35,511 nucleotides of DNA from a candidate division WOR-3 bacterium. GTDB taxonomy: Bacteria; Hydrothermota; Tepidihabitantia; SM23-42. Location of the stretch: NCBI GenBank assembly GCA_029858255.1, contig JAOUFJ010000027.1, forward strand, positions 1 through 35,511. Reading direction: 5' to 3'. Positions 14,943 through 23,794 of this stretch are shown here, piece by piece. Under the pieces are notes generated by a model, which had not been told where the DNA came from, did no database searches, and worked only from the letters and a program-made list of their open reading frames with translations. Position numbers and translations under genes: made by a program. The first letter of the stretch is position 1, and each line of letters begins with the position of its first letter.

Positions 14943-16170
14943 AGGAACCAGGGATCTTTTTGGGCAGGAACTACGCAGGCTCGAGGCAATGAATGCTGCA
15001 GCAAGAGATTTTTTTGGTCGAAACGGCTATGAGGAAATGAGGACGCCTTCTTTTGAATTCGCTGCTCTTTTTGACCGTTCGATCGGGTCAACCACTGATA
15101 TCGTGGAACATGAGATCTATCAGTTTGAGGTGAACAAGAAAGTATATGCTTTAAGACCCGAAGGCACGGCATCTGTGCTCAGAGCATTTATCGAGAACAA
15201 AATCACGTTACCTGCACGATTCTTCTATATCTGTTCAATGTATCGCCGGGAAAGGCCGCAGAAAGGCAGGTACCGTGAGTTTGAGCAGATCGGCATAGAG
15301 TTATTGGGGGAGAGCAAACCATTCTTCGATGCCGAGATAATCGACCAAGGCAAGCGGTATCTGGATTTGATCGGTGCGAGGGACTATATGATCGAGCTCA
15401 ACTCAATTGGCTGTCCGGATTGCCGTGATAAATACCGGGAGAAATTGAAAGAGGTCTTACAGCCATATCTGGGAGATTTGTGTGACGATTGCCGCAGACG
15501 TTTTGAGAGGAATTTCCTGCGTATTTTTGATTGCAAGAAGGAAACCTGTCAGGGCGTGTATAACAAGGTGCCGAAGATTACGGACAATCTCTGCGCAGAT
15601 TGTGCAGAACACTATGCAAAAGTGAAGGAATACTTGGGCAAATTTAGCATTCAATATACCGAGAACAAGAAGCTGGTGCGGGGACTCGATTATTACACCA
15701 GAACCGTTTTCGAATTCAAACATTGCGGACTGGGCGCGCAAGATACGATCATAGCCGGTGGACGTTACGACCTGCTCATGAGAGAACTGGGTGGCCCAGA
15801 TACCCCTTGCACTGGTTGGGCAATGGGTCCGGAACGCCTGCTGATTACCATGCCTGAGGACCTGCCCGTGTTAGACAAGAAAGAGACTTTTTTCATTGCT
15901 GGTATGGGAGAGAGGTATGTTACTGACATTATTGCTCTTCGCGGTCAGATACAGGATCATGGTCATATATGCCTCGTCGGTGATCCGGGTGAAGCGATAA
16001 AAACACAGGTCAGGAAGGCTGATAAATCCGGGGCGACGTATACCGTCATCTATGGGGAAGATGAAGAGAAAAATGGTTATTACACTGTGAAGAATATGCA
16101 GTCCGGCGAACAGCGGAAAATCCCAATGAATGAATTCAGTTCCTTTATCAGGCAAACCAAAGGTAGTTAG
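14926..16170 (+). CDS. hisS: histidyl-tRNA synthetase
   Basis: Charges tRNA-His. Seen: class II motifs in order: PKGTRD at the start, ALRPEGTASVLRA, motif 2 RRERPQKGRYREFEQIGIE (about 107-125), the histidine-specific GLDYYTRTVFE, GGRYDLLMRELGG, and motif 3 TGWAMGPERL, then a C-terminal anticodon-binding domain. An insert at 163-226 has four Cys pairs (163/166, 186/189, 203/208, 223/226) that may bind zinc; this occurs in HisRS of other lineages. 414 aa is normal. GGGGAG precedes the ATG. Confidence 0.97.
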   Translation: MYQKPKGTRDLFGQELRRLEAMNAAARDFFGRNGYEEMRTPSFEFAALFDRSIGSTTDIVEHEIYQFEVNKKVYALRPEGTASVLRAFIENKITLPARFFYICSMYRRERPQKGRYREFEQIGIELLGESKPFFDAEIIDQGKRYLDLIGARDYMIELNSIGCPDCRDKYREKLKEVLQPYLGDLCDDCRRRFERNFLRIFDCKKETCQGVYNKVPKITDNLCADCAEHYAKVKEYLGKFSIQYTENKKLVRGLDYYTRTVFEFKHCGLGAQDTIIAGGRYDLLMRELGGPDTPCTGWAMGPERLLITMPEDLPVLDKKETFFIAGMGERYVTDIIALRGQIQDHGHICLVGDPGEAIKTQVRKADKSGATYTVIYGEDEEKNGYYTVKNMQSGEQRKIPMNEFSSFIRQTKGS

Positions 16171-16175
16171 AGAAT

Positions 16176-17108
16176 ATGGCGATTTCTTTTCTACAGGACT
16201 TAGAGAGTATTTTTGAATTCTTGCTTCGACGAAGCGACGCCAAGACCACGATAACTACTCTCTACGATGAGATCAAAGAGATGACCGAGGAACAAATCAC
16301 ACAGCGTGATGTCGAAAACTTCGTCGCTTACTTCGAAGTTATCCTCTCTGCTCCAAAGGTTCCGAAAAAAGTAAGATTCAACCGTGAGCTTGTAAAAGCG
16401 TTCATAGGCCGCACATACACAGGCATGCATAACTCTGCTCTCGAGAATAGGGTCGATAGTGTTTATGATTATCTCCAAAGCGAGATTGAAGATAATACCG
16501 AGATCACACACGAAGGGTTGAAGAAGATCCTTGCTGATTTGAACGAATCGAAGAAGCCGTCGCTGGAAAAGATCATGGCCCGGGCGAGAATCGCCACAAT
16601 ATTGAAATGGTTGCAGGGCCCGCTGAAGGAACAGTTGTCTTTAGAATTACAGGACAATGTGGTATTTCTGGCGACCGTCTATGGCCAGCACAAGAAAAAT
16701 ATCGCGATCAATGTTGACTGGCAGACTTATAAGGTGACAAAAGAGGACATGGAAATACTCGATAGTGAATACCGGATGCTTGAGATCGCTATCATCGAGG
16801 CCTTTGAAGATATCAAAGCTGCTCGCGAGAAATTGACCGAATCGAGCACATACCAGGATCAATTTCAAATCGTATTGACCAGCTTTGACAATCTGGTGAT
16901 GTTCGAAGAATCCGGTATACTGGATTCATTCGATTCATTCAAGGACAAACTTATCATATCGATCACGCTGATATACCTCCAAGACGAATATGTGAAGAAA
17001 GACCCCGAACTGAAGAAGTTGATCCAGTTATTTGTTTCCATGTATGTAAAATTCAGGGATGCGCATTACGGAACAGACTCGAAAATAGAGACTGCCGGAT
17101 ACCAGTAG
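16176..17108 (+). CDS. hypothetical helical cytoplasmic protein, 310 aa
   Basis: I do not recognise this family. Seen: an acidic, almost wholly helical protein with no signal peptide and no membrane segment. It has a basic patch near residue 120 (KKILADLNESKKPSLEKIMARARIATILKWLQG), a central beta-like stretch (DNVVFLATVYGQHKKNIAINVDW) and a long helical C-terminal part. The ATG is 5 nt after the hisS stop, so it is the last gene of the EIIA-like/vanZ/hisS operon. It could be a housekeeping accessory protein of this lineage; nothing ties it to tRNA charging beyond position. Confidence 0.75.
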   Translation: MAISFLQDLESIFEFLLRRSDAKTTITTLYDEIKEMTEEQITQRDVENFVAYFEVILSAPKVPKKVRFNRELVKAFIGRTYTGMHNSALENRVDSVYDYLQSEIEDNTEITHEGLKKILADLNESKKPSLEKIMARARIATILKWLQGPLKEQLSLELQDNVVFLATVYGQHKKNIAINVDWQTYKVTKEDMEILDSEYRMLEIAIIEAFEDIKAAREKLTESSTYQDQFQIVLTSFDNLVMFEESGILDSFDSFKDKLIISITLIYLQDEYVKKDPELKKLIQLFVSMYVKFRDAHYGTDSKIETAGYQ

Positions 17109-17220
17109 ACTACTAAATCTCAGAAGACGTAACATTTAATTTGCATGGATTCGATGAGCCGTCGAGAGTCAAGTTCTATTCAAAAAGGGGAGAGGTCGTG
17201 GTCAAACTTCCCCTATGTTC

Positions 17221-17628
17221 TTATCGGGCGATTGGCGGTTTATTCATCTTCTTGCCGATAATCCCAGCTAGTATCAGTGCCCAGAATCCAGCAATATAAC
17301 ACAGCAACAATCCCAGGGTGCCCACGTAGATTACTCCTGCAACCGCGCCCAAATGGCCTAAAACGATTGTAAGGAGGCCTCCCAATGCAACATAGCCTCT
17401 ATTTGGTCTTTTATACAGTGGTACAACGGCAAATACTATTAGAATTCCGAGAATTATGGCTGCAATGCCGGCAATGATGCCCACGTGACCCATATTACCA
17501 CCGGGATATGGGTAGTAATAAAGGGCACCAATGCTCATACCAAGGCCTGCATTGACGACCCCGCTGGCAATGATCAAATAGCCGCCAATCAAAGCGAGTT
17601 TCTTCGGCATACGTAGGTTCTGTTCCAT
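17221..17628 (-). CDS. small four-helix membrane protein, 135 aa
   Basis: Seen: four hydrophobic segments (about residues 12-32, 45-68, 80-102 and 104-124) joined by short loops, a Tyr/Pro-rich loop after the first (YYYPYPGG), and a KKMNKPP tail. It starts MEQNLRMPKKLALIGG, with GAGAGGAGT 5 nt before the ATG. No family is recognised; it resembles small uncharacterised inner-membrane proteins. It is convergent with the preceding operon, 112 bp from its end; that gap contains an imperfect hairpin of GGGGAG and CTTCCCC (about 17188-17215). Confidence 0.7.
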   Translation of the reverse strand: MEQNLRMPKKLALIGGYLIIASGVVNAGLGMSIGALYYYPYPGGNMGHVGIIAGIAAIILGILIVFAVVPLYKRPNRGYVALGGLLTIVLGHLGAVAGVIYVGTLGLLLCYIAGFWALILAGIIGKKMNKPPIAR

Positions 17629-18410
17629 TTCTGACTCCTCTCATGAGTAATACGCAGGAATGACTCGGAGGTCGCACATGCCAACCAATTTCTCTATTAC
17701 AGTGTATATATTTAACATCAAGAATATATCATAACCCACTATATTGTGTGATTTATCGCATTTAGCTTATGCGATGATTTAATATAAATATAGTCACTCA
17801 TAATCTTCATTGCACAGGTCAGGGCTGGGTAGGAGGATGATTGCCATATATGATATCGTGACAGCTTGAAACGGCATACTCATTGCGAGAGTCCCGTTTC
17901 TTTATGTCATTTGAATATGGTGCAGGACGACGAGGCAATCTCACCGGTGAATCAAGGGTCTGATGATACGAATAGAATTGACCTGGTCGTTGAACGTGTC
18001 GTCGCGAGAAGAAATAAGACCGGGCAGAGGCAAGTCAGAGAATTAGGTATCAGTCAACAATGCATTTAGTATCGCCGATCTGGTGTCACTTTGACTTCAG
18101 TGCACAATACGGCAAGACAGTCTCTAGTTAACGTACGATGGCTGGAAGAGGGGTACTTAGCTGCGAGTTGACTTAGATTTCTGTAATTCTCTTGTGTCTG
18201 ATAATATATATTACGTAAACTAATAAATTGATAGATATGACGCGTGGAAGCACTGACATCCCTAGCTTCCTCCTCTCGCCAATACGCTTGTCCTGATGCC
18301 GTATACCGAATCAACCACATCCAACCAATTATGCATACGTATTCTGATCGTTTAAATATTCCTCTTCGCCATTGTCCATATTTGATTGAAAACAGCAACA
18401 ACCCGGTTAA
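17629..18410. other. long spacer with a decayed dispersed element
   Basis: 782 bp without a convincing gene. It is AT-rich around 17700-17800, holds a degenerate CATTGCGAG-type element at 17881-17944, and has two weak ORFs (17866-18069 plus, 18066-18401 minus) that I do not accept. No clear promoter is seen. Confidence 0.6.
17881..17944. repeat. CATTGCGAG-type dispersed element, degenerate copy
   Basis: Starts CATTGCGAGAGTCCCG and ends GACGAGGCAATCTC, the two halves of the palindromic element separated by unrelated bases. Confidence 0.6.
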
Positions 18411-18575
18411 CTAACCCACACTATCTCCCGGCACCTCCTCCTGCATACATTTACACGGACGCTCGCTGACTATTTTACCGCACGACGTACAGACGCTTCG
18501 CACCATCTTACCACACTTCGCGCAGTAGACCAACTTGATATGGCTATGATCAGCTCCACAATGCGGGCATGACAT
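18411..18575 (-). CDS. small zinc-ribbon protein, 54 aa
   Basis: Seen: starts MSCPHCGADHSHIKLVYCAKCGK and contains four Cys pairs (CPHC, CAKC, CTSC, CKC), enough for two zinc sites. AGGAGGA stands 5 nt before the ATG at 18575; an upstream in-frame start at 18737 only shadows the neighbouring gene. It follows the 100-residue paralogue gene by 26 bp on the same strand, so the two are probably co-transcribed. Function unknown. Confidence 0.75.
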   Translation of the reverse strand: MSCPHCGADHSHIKLVYCAKCGKMVRSVCTSCGKIVSERPCKCMQEEVPGDSVG

Positions 18576-18601
18576 AGTTCTCCTCCTTTGTCGCAGACCT
18601 G

Positions 18602-18904
18602 CTATGGATGAGTCGAGGCGTTCTTCTTGTATGCGTATACGTTCAGTGCTTTTTGATCGACAATGCCACGAGGATCTCCATCTGTACCCAGGCGTGTGAT
18701 AAAATACTGTTTGACGTTCTTTGCATCTTCCATGCATGCTGCTGTTAGGTATACATAGCGGTCTAGGTCCAGGTTCACTCCGCGGGCAATTAACTCTTCC
18801 TCTGGCTGCTCTGCAAGACCAACATACCAGAAAGGGTAGTTCCCGCCATGTTGCTCGATGTAGTTCTTTATTTCAACAACGATCTTAATATCGCTCTCAG
18901 CCAT
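18602..18904 (-). CDS. 100-aa protein, paralogue of 21527-21829, possible inactive GIY-YIG-like fold
   Basis: Seen: IKNYIEQHGGNYPFWYVGLAEQP, a central part with YFITRLGTDGDPRG, and the end VYAYKKNASTHP, matching along its whole length the protein at 21527-21829. The WYVG-x-A-x-x-P region looks like the YVG strand of GIY-YIG nucleases. In this copy the positions that would be catalytic are changed: PEEEL where the sister has PRERL, no matching His, and VKQYF where the sister has IERHF. Inference: if the fold is GIY-YIG, this copy is inactive. GGGAGG precedes the ATG by 8 nt. It is upstream of a zinc-ribbon gene. Confidence 0.7.
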   Translation of the reverse strand: MAESDIKIVVEIKNYIEQHGGNYPFWYVGLAEQPEEELIARGVNLDLDRYVYLTAACMEDAKNVKQYFITRLGTDGDPRGIVDQKALNVYAYKKNASTHP

Positions 18905-19019
18905 CTTGGCTGCCTCCCTTTTTGCATAATGGAATCTACAGTGAAATTAACAGAAATTTTTTAGAGTATAATCCCTGCAGCCTCTACGTCAAGCTTTTTC
19001 AGCGTATACGGCGGAAAGC

Positions 19020-19367
19020 ATGAATGTGCTGTCAACTGCGAGCGGCCATCTAGCTGTCTCACCCCTCTTCCATCGTCAATATTCGCTTGACAGAGAGATC
19101 GTTTTCAGTAGAATAAAGGCATGTAGGGAGGCAGAATTGGCATTCGATGTATTAAGCAACGGTAAAGTAAGAACCTTAATTACACAAAATATCTGTCCGT
19201 ATTGTGGAAAAAGAACCGCTGTAAATCTTGGGGATGCAGTCGTCATGAACCTTGCGACGCGGGCAATGGAGGAAGGTGAATTGGTTTGTTACCACTGCAA
19301 GAATCCTGATTGTGAACACATGAATTACTATGTCAGAAAGGCGGATTTAAAAAACTGCATGCAGTGA
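19020..19367 (+). CDS. hypothetical protein with Cys-pair zinc motif, 115 aa
   Basis: Seen: an N-terminal helical half, then CPYCGKRTAVNLGDAVVMN near residues 59-77 and CYHCKNPDCEHMNYYVRK near 90-107, giving Cys pairs and a His suited to one zinc site. The domain resembles small metal-binding ribbons, but no named family is recognised. The start is the ATG at 19020 after GCGGAAAG; ribosome binding is weak. TATAAT at 18967-18972 could be a -10 box, without a good -35. It is divergent from the 18602-18904 gene. Confidence 0.6.
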   Translation: MNVLSTASGHLAVSPLFHRQYSLDREIVFSRIKACREAELAFDVLSNGKVRTLITQNICPYCGKRTAVNLGDAVVMNLATRAMEEGELVCYHCKNPDCEHMNYYVRKADLKNCMQ

Positions 19368-19872
19368 TTACGCTCTGCCAATAGAAAGACGTATCAGATA
19401 GCCATACTAGTACCCTACGACATTGTCAATGTCTGCTTGACACTCTATGCATGGCAAATTAATTGACCAATTTATGACAAGGATAAGTGCACTGGCGGTG
19501 TTAACGATGTTTACCATCCAAACGATCATAACGATATTATCGATCTAAACGCTCTTTGTATCCAGAATCGAGCGCGAATTTTGTACAAATCTCTGATTTG
19601 TATACAAAATTCAGTGTCCCTACATCCCGAAGGGATGAGGGGAATCCAGTATCAAGGATCAAAGTAGTGAAAGAGGCATGAATATCACTGGCTGGATTGT
19701 TCGGATATCGGTTTTGTTATGTATTCGGGATTGTACTGCTTGCGTAACGGGTTATAGCTTGCATCCGTTATTTCGAAAAAACCTGCGCGCAGGCTAGCAA
19801 TATTTAGGCTTTCTTCTAATGACTATGCAATCACGTCGAAGTGATCTAAGTCTTTTTGTTGATATACCGCGG
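19368..19872. other. spacer between convergent genes
   Basis: 505 bp without a gene. It holds the hairpin at 19576-19612, a short CATCCC-GAA-GGGATG palindrome near 19624-19638, and otherwise nothing I can name. Confidence 0.6.
19576..19612. terminator. long A/T-rich hairpin, possible two-way terminator or small element
   Basis: GAATTTTGTACAAATC (19576-19591), a 3-base loop, then its complement GATTTGTATACAAAATTC (19595-19612) with an extra TA. It lies between two convergent genes. There is no long T run, so the terminator role is uncertain. Confidence 0.45.
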
Positions 19873-20625
19873 TCACTTTTCTTTGTCAAACTTCTTGATG
19901 AATGGTGTGAAGAGATCAATCGGCACGGGGAAGATTGTCGTGGAGTTCTTCTCGGTGGCCACTTTGGATAGTGTTTGGAGAAAACGGAGTTGAATGCCGA
20001 CCGGTGTCTCACCGATAATCTTGGCCGCCCGGTTAATTTTGTCTGCGGCCTGAAATTCTCCTTCGGCATGTATCACCTTGGCTCTCCGTTCTCTTTCTGC
20101 TTCGGCTTGGCGAGCGATCGCCCTCTGCATGTCCTGAGGTATGTCGACATGTTTGATTTCGACCGTGGAAACCTTGATACCCCAGGGGTCGGTTTGCTGG
20201 TCGATTATCTTCTGTAGCCGGAGGTTGATTTTTTCCCGTTGCCCGAGTATCTCATCGAGTTCATATTCACCCAGCACGCTGCGCAGCGTCGTTTGCGCCA
20301 GCTGGCTTGTAGCATAGAGAAAATCTTCGACTTCGAGTATTGCCTTGGCCGGATCGAACACGCGGAAATAACCAACTGCATTCACCTTGATCGAGATATT
20401 ATCCTTAGTGATGACATCCTGAGGTGGTACATCCATCGTGATCACGCGGAGTGCGACCTTAGTCATTTTGTCAATACCGGGAAAGAGGATGAATATGCCC
20501 GGGCCCTTGACCTTGATGAATCGGCCGAGTCGGAACACAATTGCTCGTTCATATTCCTTTAAAACCTTGATAGAACTCAGAATAATCAAAATAATCACTA
20601 CGATTAGAATAGTGGTGACCCCCAT
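19873..20625 (-). CDS. slipin/stomatin-like SPFH (Band 7) membrane protein
   Basis: Seen: an N-terminal membrane hairpin segment (residues 4-20), then the SPFH domain ([63 protein letters not shown]), a coiled region rich in Ala, Glu and Arg ([22 protein letters not shown]), and the usual [12 protein letters not shown] ending. 250 aa is normal for prokaryotic slipins, which organise membrane domains. These are often paired with an NfeD membrane protease gene; none is adjacent here. The start is set by AAGGAGG 5 nt before the ATG at 20625; a longer frame to 20682 has no ribosome site and would overlap the promoter. Confidence 0.93.
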   Translation of the reverse strand: MGVTTILIVVIILIILSSIKVLKEYERAIVFRLGRFIKVKGPGIFILFPGIDKMTKVALRVITMDVPPQDVITKDNISIKVNAVGYFRVFDPAKAILEVEDFLYATSQLAQTTLRSVLGEYELDEILGQREKINLRLQKIIDQQTDPWGIKVSTVEIKHVDIPQDMQRAIARQAEAERERRAKVIHAEGEFQAADKINRAAKIIGETPVGIQLRFLQTLSKVATEKNSTTIFPVPIDLFTPFIKKFDKEK

Positions 20626-20967
20626 GGGGACCTCCTTTTGGTATATTCTATGTAAAGTCCTGAGAAAGTCAAGACTCTGCAAAGACGTGCGATTTTTCCC
20701 GAATACAACCGGGAAATTGACATTTTCTCAATTCTGGCTAAATTAAACCATGATTCTATTATCGTTCTGAATCTTTTCGTTTTTTATACAGTCATACGTT
20801 ACAAAGCAAATAGATTTGCCAAGAAGTTGTTTGGCAAGTAAAACAAATGATGGCAAGCTGGTTTGTTCGAGAGATCTGTCTGCGTTTCTAACTCGCTATC
20901 CCCTCCCCCTATTTCTAACTTCGAAACCCAATGAAGACCACACCTAACGCACCTATTATCATCTTTT
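20626..20967. other. spacer between PEGA lipoprotein gene and slipin gene
   Basis: 342 bp without a gene. It holds the slipin promoter (20645-20672) and a hairpin with perfect 7-bp arms (TTGCCAA at 20816-20822, TTGGCAA at 20831-20837), which could end transcription of the PEGA gene. Confidence 0.6.
20645..20672 (-). promoter_or_regulatory. promoter of slipin gene
   Basis: Minus strand: TTGACT (20667-20672), 16-bp spacer, TAGAAT (20645-20650). The leader is short and includes the AAGGAGG site, so this is the leadered version of the same promoter type. Confidence 0.75.
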
Positions 20968-21396
20968 CTACTGTTGCTCCTCCAACACAGCATTCACCGC
21001 AGCTTGATCGAGTTCGTACCATGAACCTGTTGCGGCATCAACTATAATAGGAACAAGACCAAATAGGACATCGAGAACGATCCAACCGACACCGACATGA
21101 TTTGTTATTGTATAGGTCTTAGGGTCATAGCCATCTTTCTTGAATTCAATCGTATAGGTTCTTTTGGACTCCAACTTCAGGTTTATTGGTGTAGTGCCCA
21201 TCAGGCTGCCGTTAACATAGACTTGCTCGCCAACAGGGTCGGAGTTGAAGTCAACATTGTTGTGGGCACCCTTGAAAATTGTGGCACATCCTCCGAGTAT
21301 GTGTACACCGATTATCACAACAACCATCACCGTGCTTAATGCAACCATTTTCTTTAATTGTGCAATCTGTGTCAAGTCTTGTTCCGCCTTATTCAT
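20968..21396 (-). CDS. PEGA-domain lipoprotein, 142 aa
   Basis: Seen: a hydrophobic signal segment ending in the lipobox ILGGC (Cys about residue 37), then a PEGA domain (VDFNSDPVGEQVYVNGSLMGTTPINLKLESKRTYTIEFKKDGY, split here only by line length), a hydrophobic Gly-rich stretch (about 100-125), and a charged tail. PEGA domains are small surface beta-modules of cell-envelope proteins. The N-region before the signal is long (16 residues); a start at the Met of MVALSTVMV is also possible. GGGGAGAAG precedes the ATG. Confidence 0.8.
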   Translation of the reverse strand: MNKAEQDLTQIAQLKKMVALSTVMVVVIIGVHILGGCATIFKGAHNNVDFNSDPVGEQVYVNGSLMGTTPINLKLESKRTYTIEFKKDGYDPKTYTITNHVGVGWIVLDVLFGLVPIIVDAATGSWYELDQAAVNAVLEEQQ

Positions 21397-21526
21397 GCGC
21401 TCTTCTCCCCTACTTAATTGCTATACTCATATCCTCTGTTAACAATCAAAAAAAAACATCCCCATGACATTCGTTAAATTCTAAGTAAATTATTATTGTG
21501 TAAAGACGATGCACGGAGGTCGTTGT

Positions 21527-21829
21527 ATGGCCAAGACAGAAAGCGATATTATAGAATATATCAAGAACTACATTGACGGGTATGGCGGAGATTATCCATC
21601 CTGGTATGTCGGCATTGCCGAAAACCCGAGGGAAAGGCTTATCAAAGGGCACAGATTGGATATCAATAATGACCTGTGGATATTCAGCACCGCAGAGAGT
21701 GCTCATGCTGCAAGGAGGATCGAGCGGCACTTCGCTGATATTTTAAAAACAGACGGCGGCATGGGTGGCGGTGCTGATACCGATTGCTGCGTATATGTCT
21801 ATAAGAAAAATCCCCACACTGACCCCTAG
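21527..21829 (+). CDS. 100-aa protein, possible GIY-YIG-like nuclease fold, paralogue of 18602-18904
   Basis: Seen: DIIEYIKNYIDGYGGDYPSW followed by YVGIAENPRERLIKGH, then ARRIERHFADILKTDGG, and a final VYVYKKNPHTDP. The order YVG - Arg - His - (I)E resembles the GIY-YIG nuclease core, with the first beta strand missing or diverged. All of these residues are kept here and lost in the paralogue 2.6 kb away. Family knowledge: similar uncharacterised 100-residue proteins occur in other bacteria, in my recollection. The start is set by CGGAGGT 6 nt before the ATG at 21527; an in-frame ATG at 21509 has no such site. It stands alone. Confidence 0.7.
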   Translation: MAKTESDIIEYIKNYIDGYGGDYPSWYVGIAENPRERLIKGHRLDINNDLWIFSTAESAHAARRIERHFADILKTDGGMGGGADTDCCVYVYKKNPHTDP

Positions 21830-21990
21830 TAACTCGCATAGCGAATAGTCATATTCATTCGGAACTTGCCCTGCGAAAGGATGTTCTCTTGATTGCCAAC
21901 AATAATTGTTATGCGCGCCCAAGAGATTATAATCCACTAACACCAAAAACGCTCTCGATGCGTTCTTTGCGTCACTTGCTCGAACTGTAA

Positions 21991-22040
21991 TCAGTTTCTA
22001 ACGAAATTAACGAGAATAACGGACTAAACGTAACTAACGT
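21991..22040 (-). repeat. degenerate 9-bp tandem repeat, copy 2 (reverse orientation)
   Basis: AACGAAATTAACGAGAATAACG and flanks are the complement of the TTCGTTAAT-type units at 10404-10585, 34531-34588 and 35168-35280. Confidence 0.65.
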
Positions 22041-22140
22041 CTATTTATCGCTGTAATCTTTGTGTTTATCATTGTCCCGCGACTGTGGGATACTCGATTG
22101 TCCTTTGCTCTGGCGATAATAATGAAAATTGGCATAATCG

Positions 22141-22170
22141 ATCTAATCTGATCTGCGGAGCAGATTAGAT
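22141..22170. terminator. hairpin with perfect 10-bp arms, possible terminator or operator
   Basis: ATCTAATCTG (22141-22150) and CAGATTAGAT (22161-22170) are exact complements around a 10-base loop; an alternative inner pairing ATCTG/CAGAT also exists. There is no T run, so its role is open. Confidence 0.45.
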
Positions 22171-22239
22171 GTGACATATCTTGTGAGTGCTATGTAATAG
22201 CCACGGCTATAATGTTCCAGTAGAAAAAAGGAGAACAAT

Positions 22240-23757
22240 ATGATACGTAAACGGTTATTTGTTTTGCGAATGATAGTAGTCTTGTGCCTGGGTTTTGTGC
22301 TGGCTTTTGCGCAATATCCGGACACGCTTTGGTCTAGGATACACAGCATATCCCCTGCTGGAGATATCGATGACGGGAAGTGCATTCGACAGACGATCGA
22401 TGGTGGCTATATCATCACAGGTGCGTGTGTACCCAATGGTATGGTTTCTGCTGCTGATGTGCTGCTTTTGAAAACGGATTCACTGGGCCAAATACAATGG
22501 GTGAATAGTTTTGGAATAGAGTTCATGGACGAAGGGCTTTCAGTCGAACAGACATTCGATGGCGGGTATGTTATTGGTGGCCGCGCATTGTTCATCACCG
22601 GGCCCAATCCCAATTCTGACAACCAGAGTGACATATGGCTTATCAAGACAGATTCGAACGGCGATACGATCTGGACACAAACCTATGGTGGTTCTGGACA
22701 CGACTATTGTACCTGGGTCGAGCAGACACCTGATTCAGGTTATATTATGGCTGGAACGATGAATTCCGGACGATCCTATCCCCCGACCTGTTTCCTTGAA
22801 TACACCCAATCAGCCACAGAATGTGCATTTCTCATGAAGACCAACCCTATTGGTGAGCTCGTTTGGACCAAAACTTACGCGACAGGCAGTTATGGAAATT
22901 GTGCGCGGCAGACTGCCGACGGTGGCTTTATACTGGCGGGAATCCGTGTTTCTAATGATCAACCTGATATTTACCTTGTCAGAACGGACTCGGTTGGTGA
23001 CACGATTTGGACAAAAACTATTGGCACTGTCGATTCCCTTGAATTTAGCAAGACGATTCAGATTCTGTCGGATGGATATGTGATAGGCGGTCATATCGGT
23101 CCGATGCCGCTGGCTGGTGTTGACGGCTTTGTTGTCAGGACCGACCTGTCCGGTAATGTTCTTTGGACGAATAGTTACGGCGACTCTCTCAGTGATGTAA
23201 TCAATGCAATTGAAGTGGCTTCAGATGGCAGTCTCTTTCTATTCGGGAATACTAATTGCATGTTTCACATTCACAATGGTAATATGTGGATATTCGGCAC
23301 GGATGCATACGGTACTCTGTTATGGGAGAGAACCTATGATTTTGCTTTGAACGATTATTGCTGGAGCTGTACAAAGACTTCTGATGGCTGCTATGCAGTG
23401 TCGGGTCTACTTGGCTATATGCTAGGCGGTGACCTCTGGCTGGCAAAGATCGGGATGGAACCGGGTGTGACAGAAAGTTCTCAACCGCAGGTTGGTTACC
23501 GTATGGTTACGAACACTCCCAATCCGTTCAGCAATACAACGAAGATTTCCTACGTGGTATCGCAGTCGGGTTTCCTGTCAATAGAAGTTTATGATGTACT
23601 CGGTAGAAAAATCCAAACACTGGTCAGCAGGTCTCAAGAACCAGGTGAATATTCAGTGCATTTTGATGCCACTAATATCCCGGGTGGCGTATATTTCTGC
23701 AAGTTACGCGTCGGCGACGGCGTCGTCGCAACGCATAAAATGCTGTTGCTCCGCTGA
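22240..23757 (+). CDS. secreted delta-60-type repeat protein with C-terminal sorting domain
   Basis: Seen: a signal peptide (residues 1-27, ending VLAFA), then about six repeats of 50-60 residues with the pattern QT-x-DGGY-I-x-x-G ... D-x-x-L-x-KTD-x-x-G-x-x-x-W-x-x-x-x-G, a beta-propeller-like unit. From about residue 418 there is a C-terminal module, NTPNPFSNTTKISYVV ... VYDVLGRKI ... GEYSVHFDATNIPGGVYFCKL, ending in a short basic tail. Such modules direct export by the type IX (Por) system in Bacteroidetes and are common in WOR-3-like phyla. AAAAGGAG precedes the ATG. Probably a cell-surface protein; ligand unknown. Confidence 0.85.
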   Translation: MIRKRLFVLRMIVVLCLGFVLAFAQYPDTLWSRIHSISPAGDIDDGKCIRQTIDGGYIITGACVPNGMVSAADVLLLKTDSLGQIQWVNSFGIEFMDEGLSVEQTFDGGYVIGGRALFITGPNPNSDNQSDIWLIKTDSNGDTIWTQTYGGSGHDYCTWVEQTPDSGYIMAGTMNSGRSYPPTCFLEYTQSATECAFLMKTNPIGELVWTKTYATGSYGNCARQTADGGFILAGIRVSNDQPDIYLVRTDSVGDTIWTKTIGTVDSLEFSKTIQILSDGYVIGGHIGPMPLAGVDGFVVRTDLSGNVLWTNSYGDSLSDVINAIEVASDGSLFLFGNTNCMFHIHNGNMWIFGTDAYGTLLWERTYDFALNDYCWSCTKTSDGCYAVSGLLGYMLGGDLWLAKIGMEPGVTESSQPQVGYRMVTNTPNPFSNTTKISYVVSQSGFLSIEVYDVLGRKIQTLVSRSQEPGEYSVHFDATNIPGGVYFCKLRVGDGVVATHKMLLLR

Positions 23758-23794
23758 AAAATATCAATAAAATAACTGGACGAAAGGAGATACA

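Larger units (their letters stand above)
21830..22239. repeat. spacer with repeat modules before the secreted repeat protein
   Basis: 410 bp without a gene. It holds a block shared with 34627-34656 (TCTCGATGCGTTC..., 21953-21985), copy 2 of the 9-bp repeat in reverse orientation (21991-22040), and a hairpin at 22141-22170. TATAAT at 22208-22213 is a possible -10 for the next gene, without a clear -35. Confidence 0.7.

Noticed and set aside
17185-17220. GGGGAG...CTTCCCC hairpin as a firm terminator
   Set aside because: The stem is only 5-6 bp with a mismatch and there is no T run; noted in the neighbouring gene entry but not listed as a terminator.
17866-18069. 67-residue plus-strand ORF
   Set aside because: Runs through the degenerate CATTGCGAG element and has no ribosome site.
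18066-18401. 111-residue minus-strand ORF
   Set aside because: TTG start without ribosome site, unusual composition (many Trp, Tyr and Arg), no recognisable domain; kept as doubtful only.
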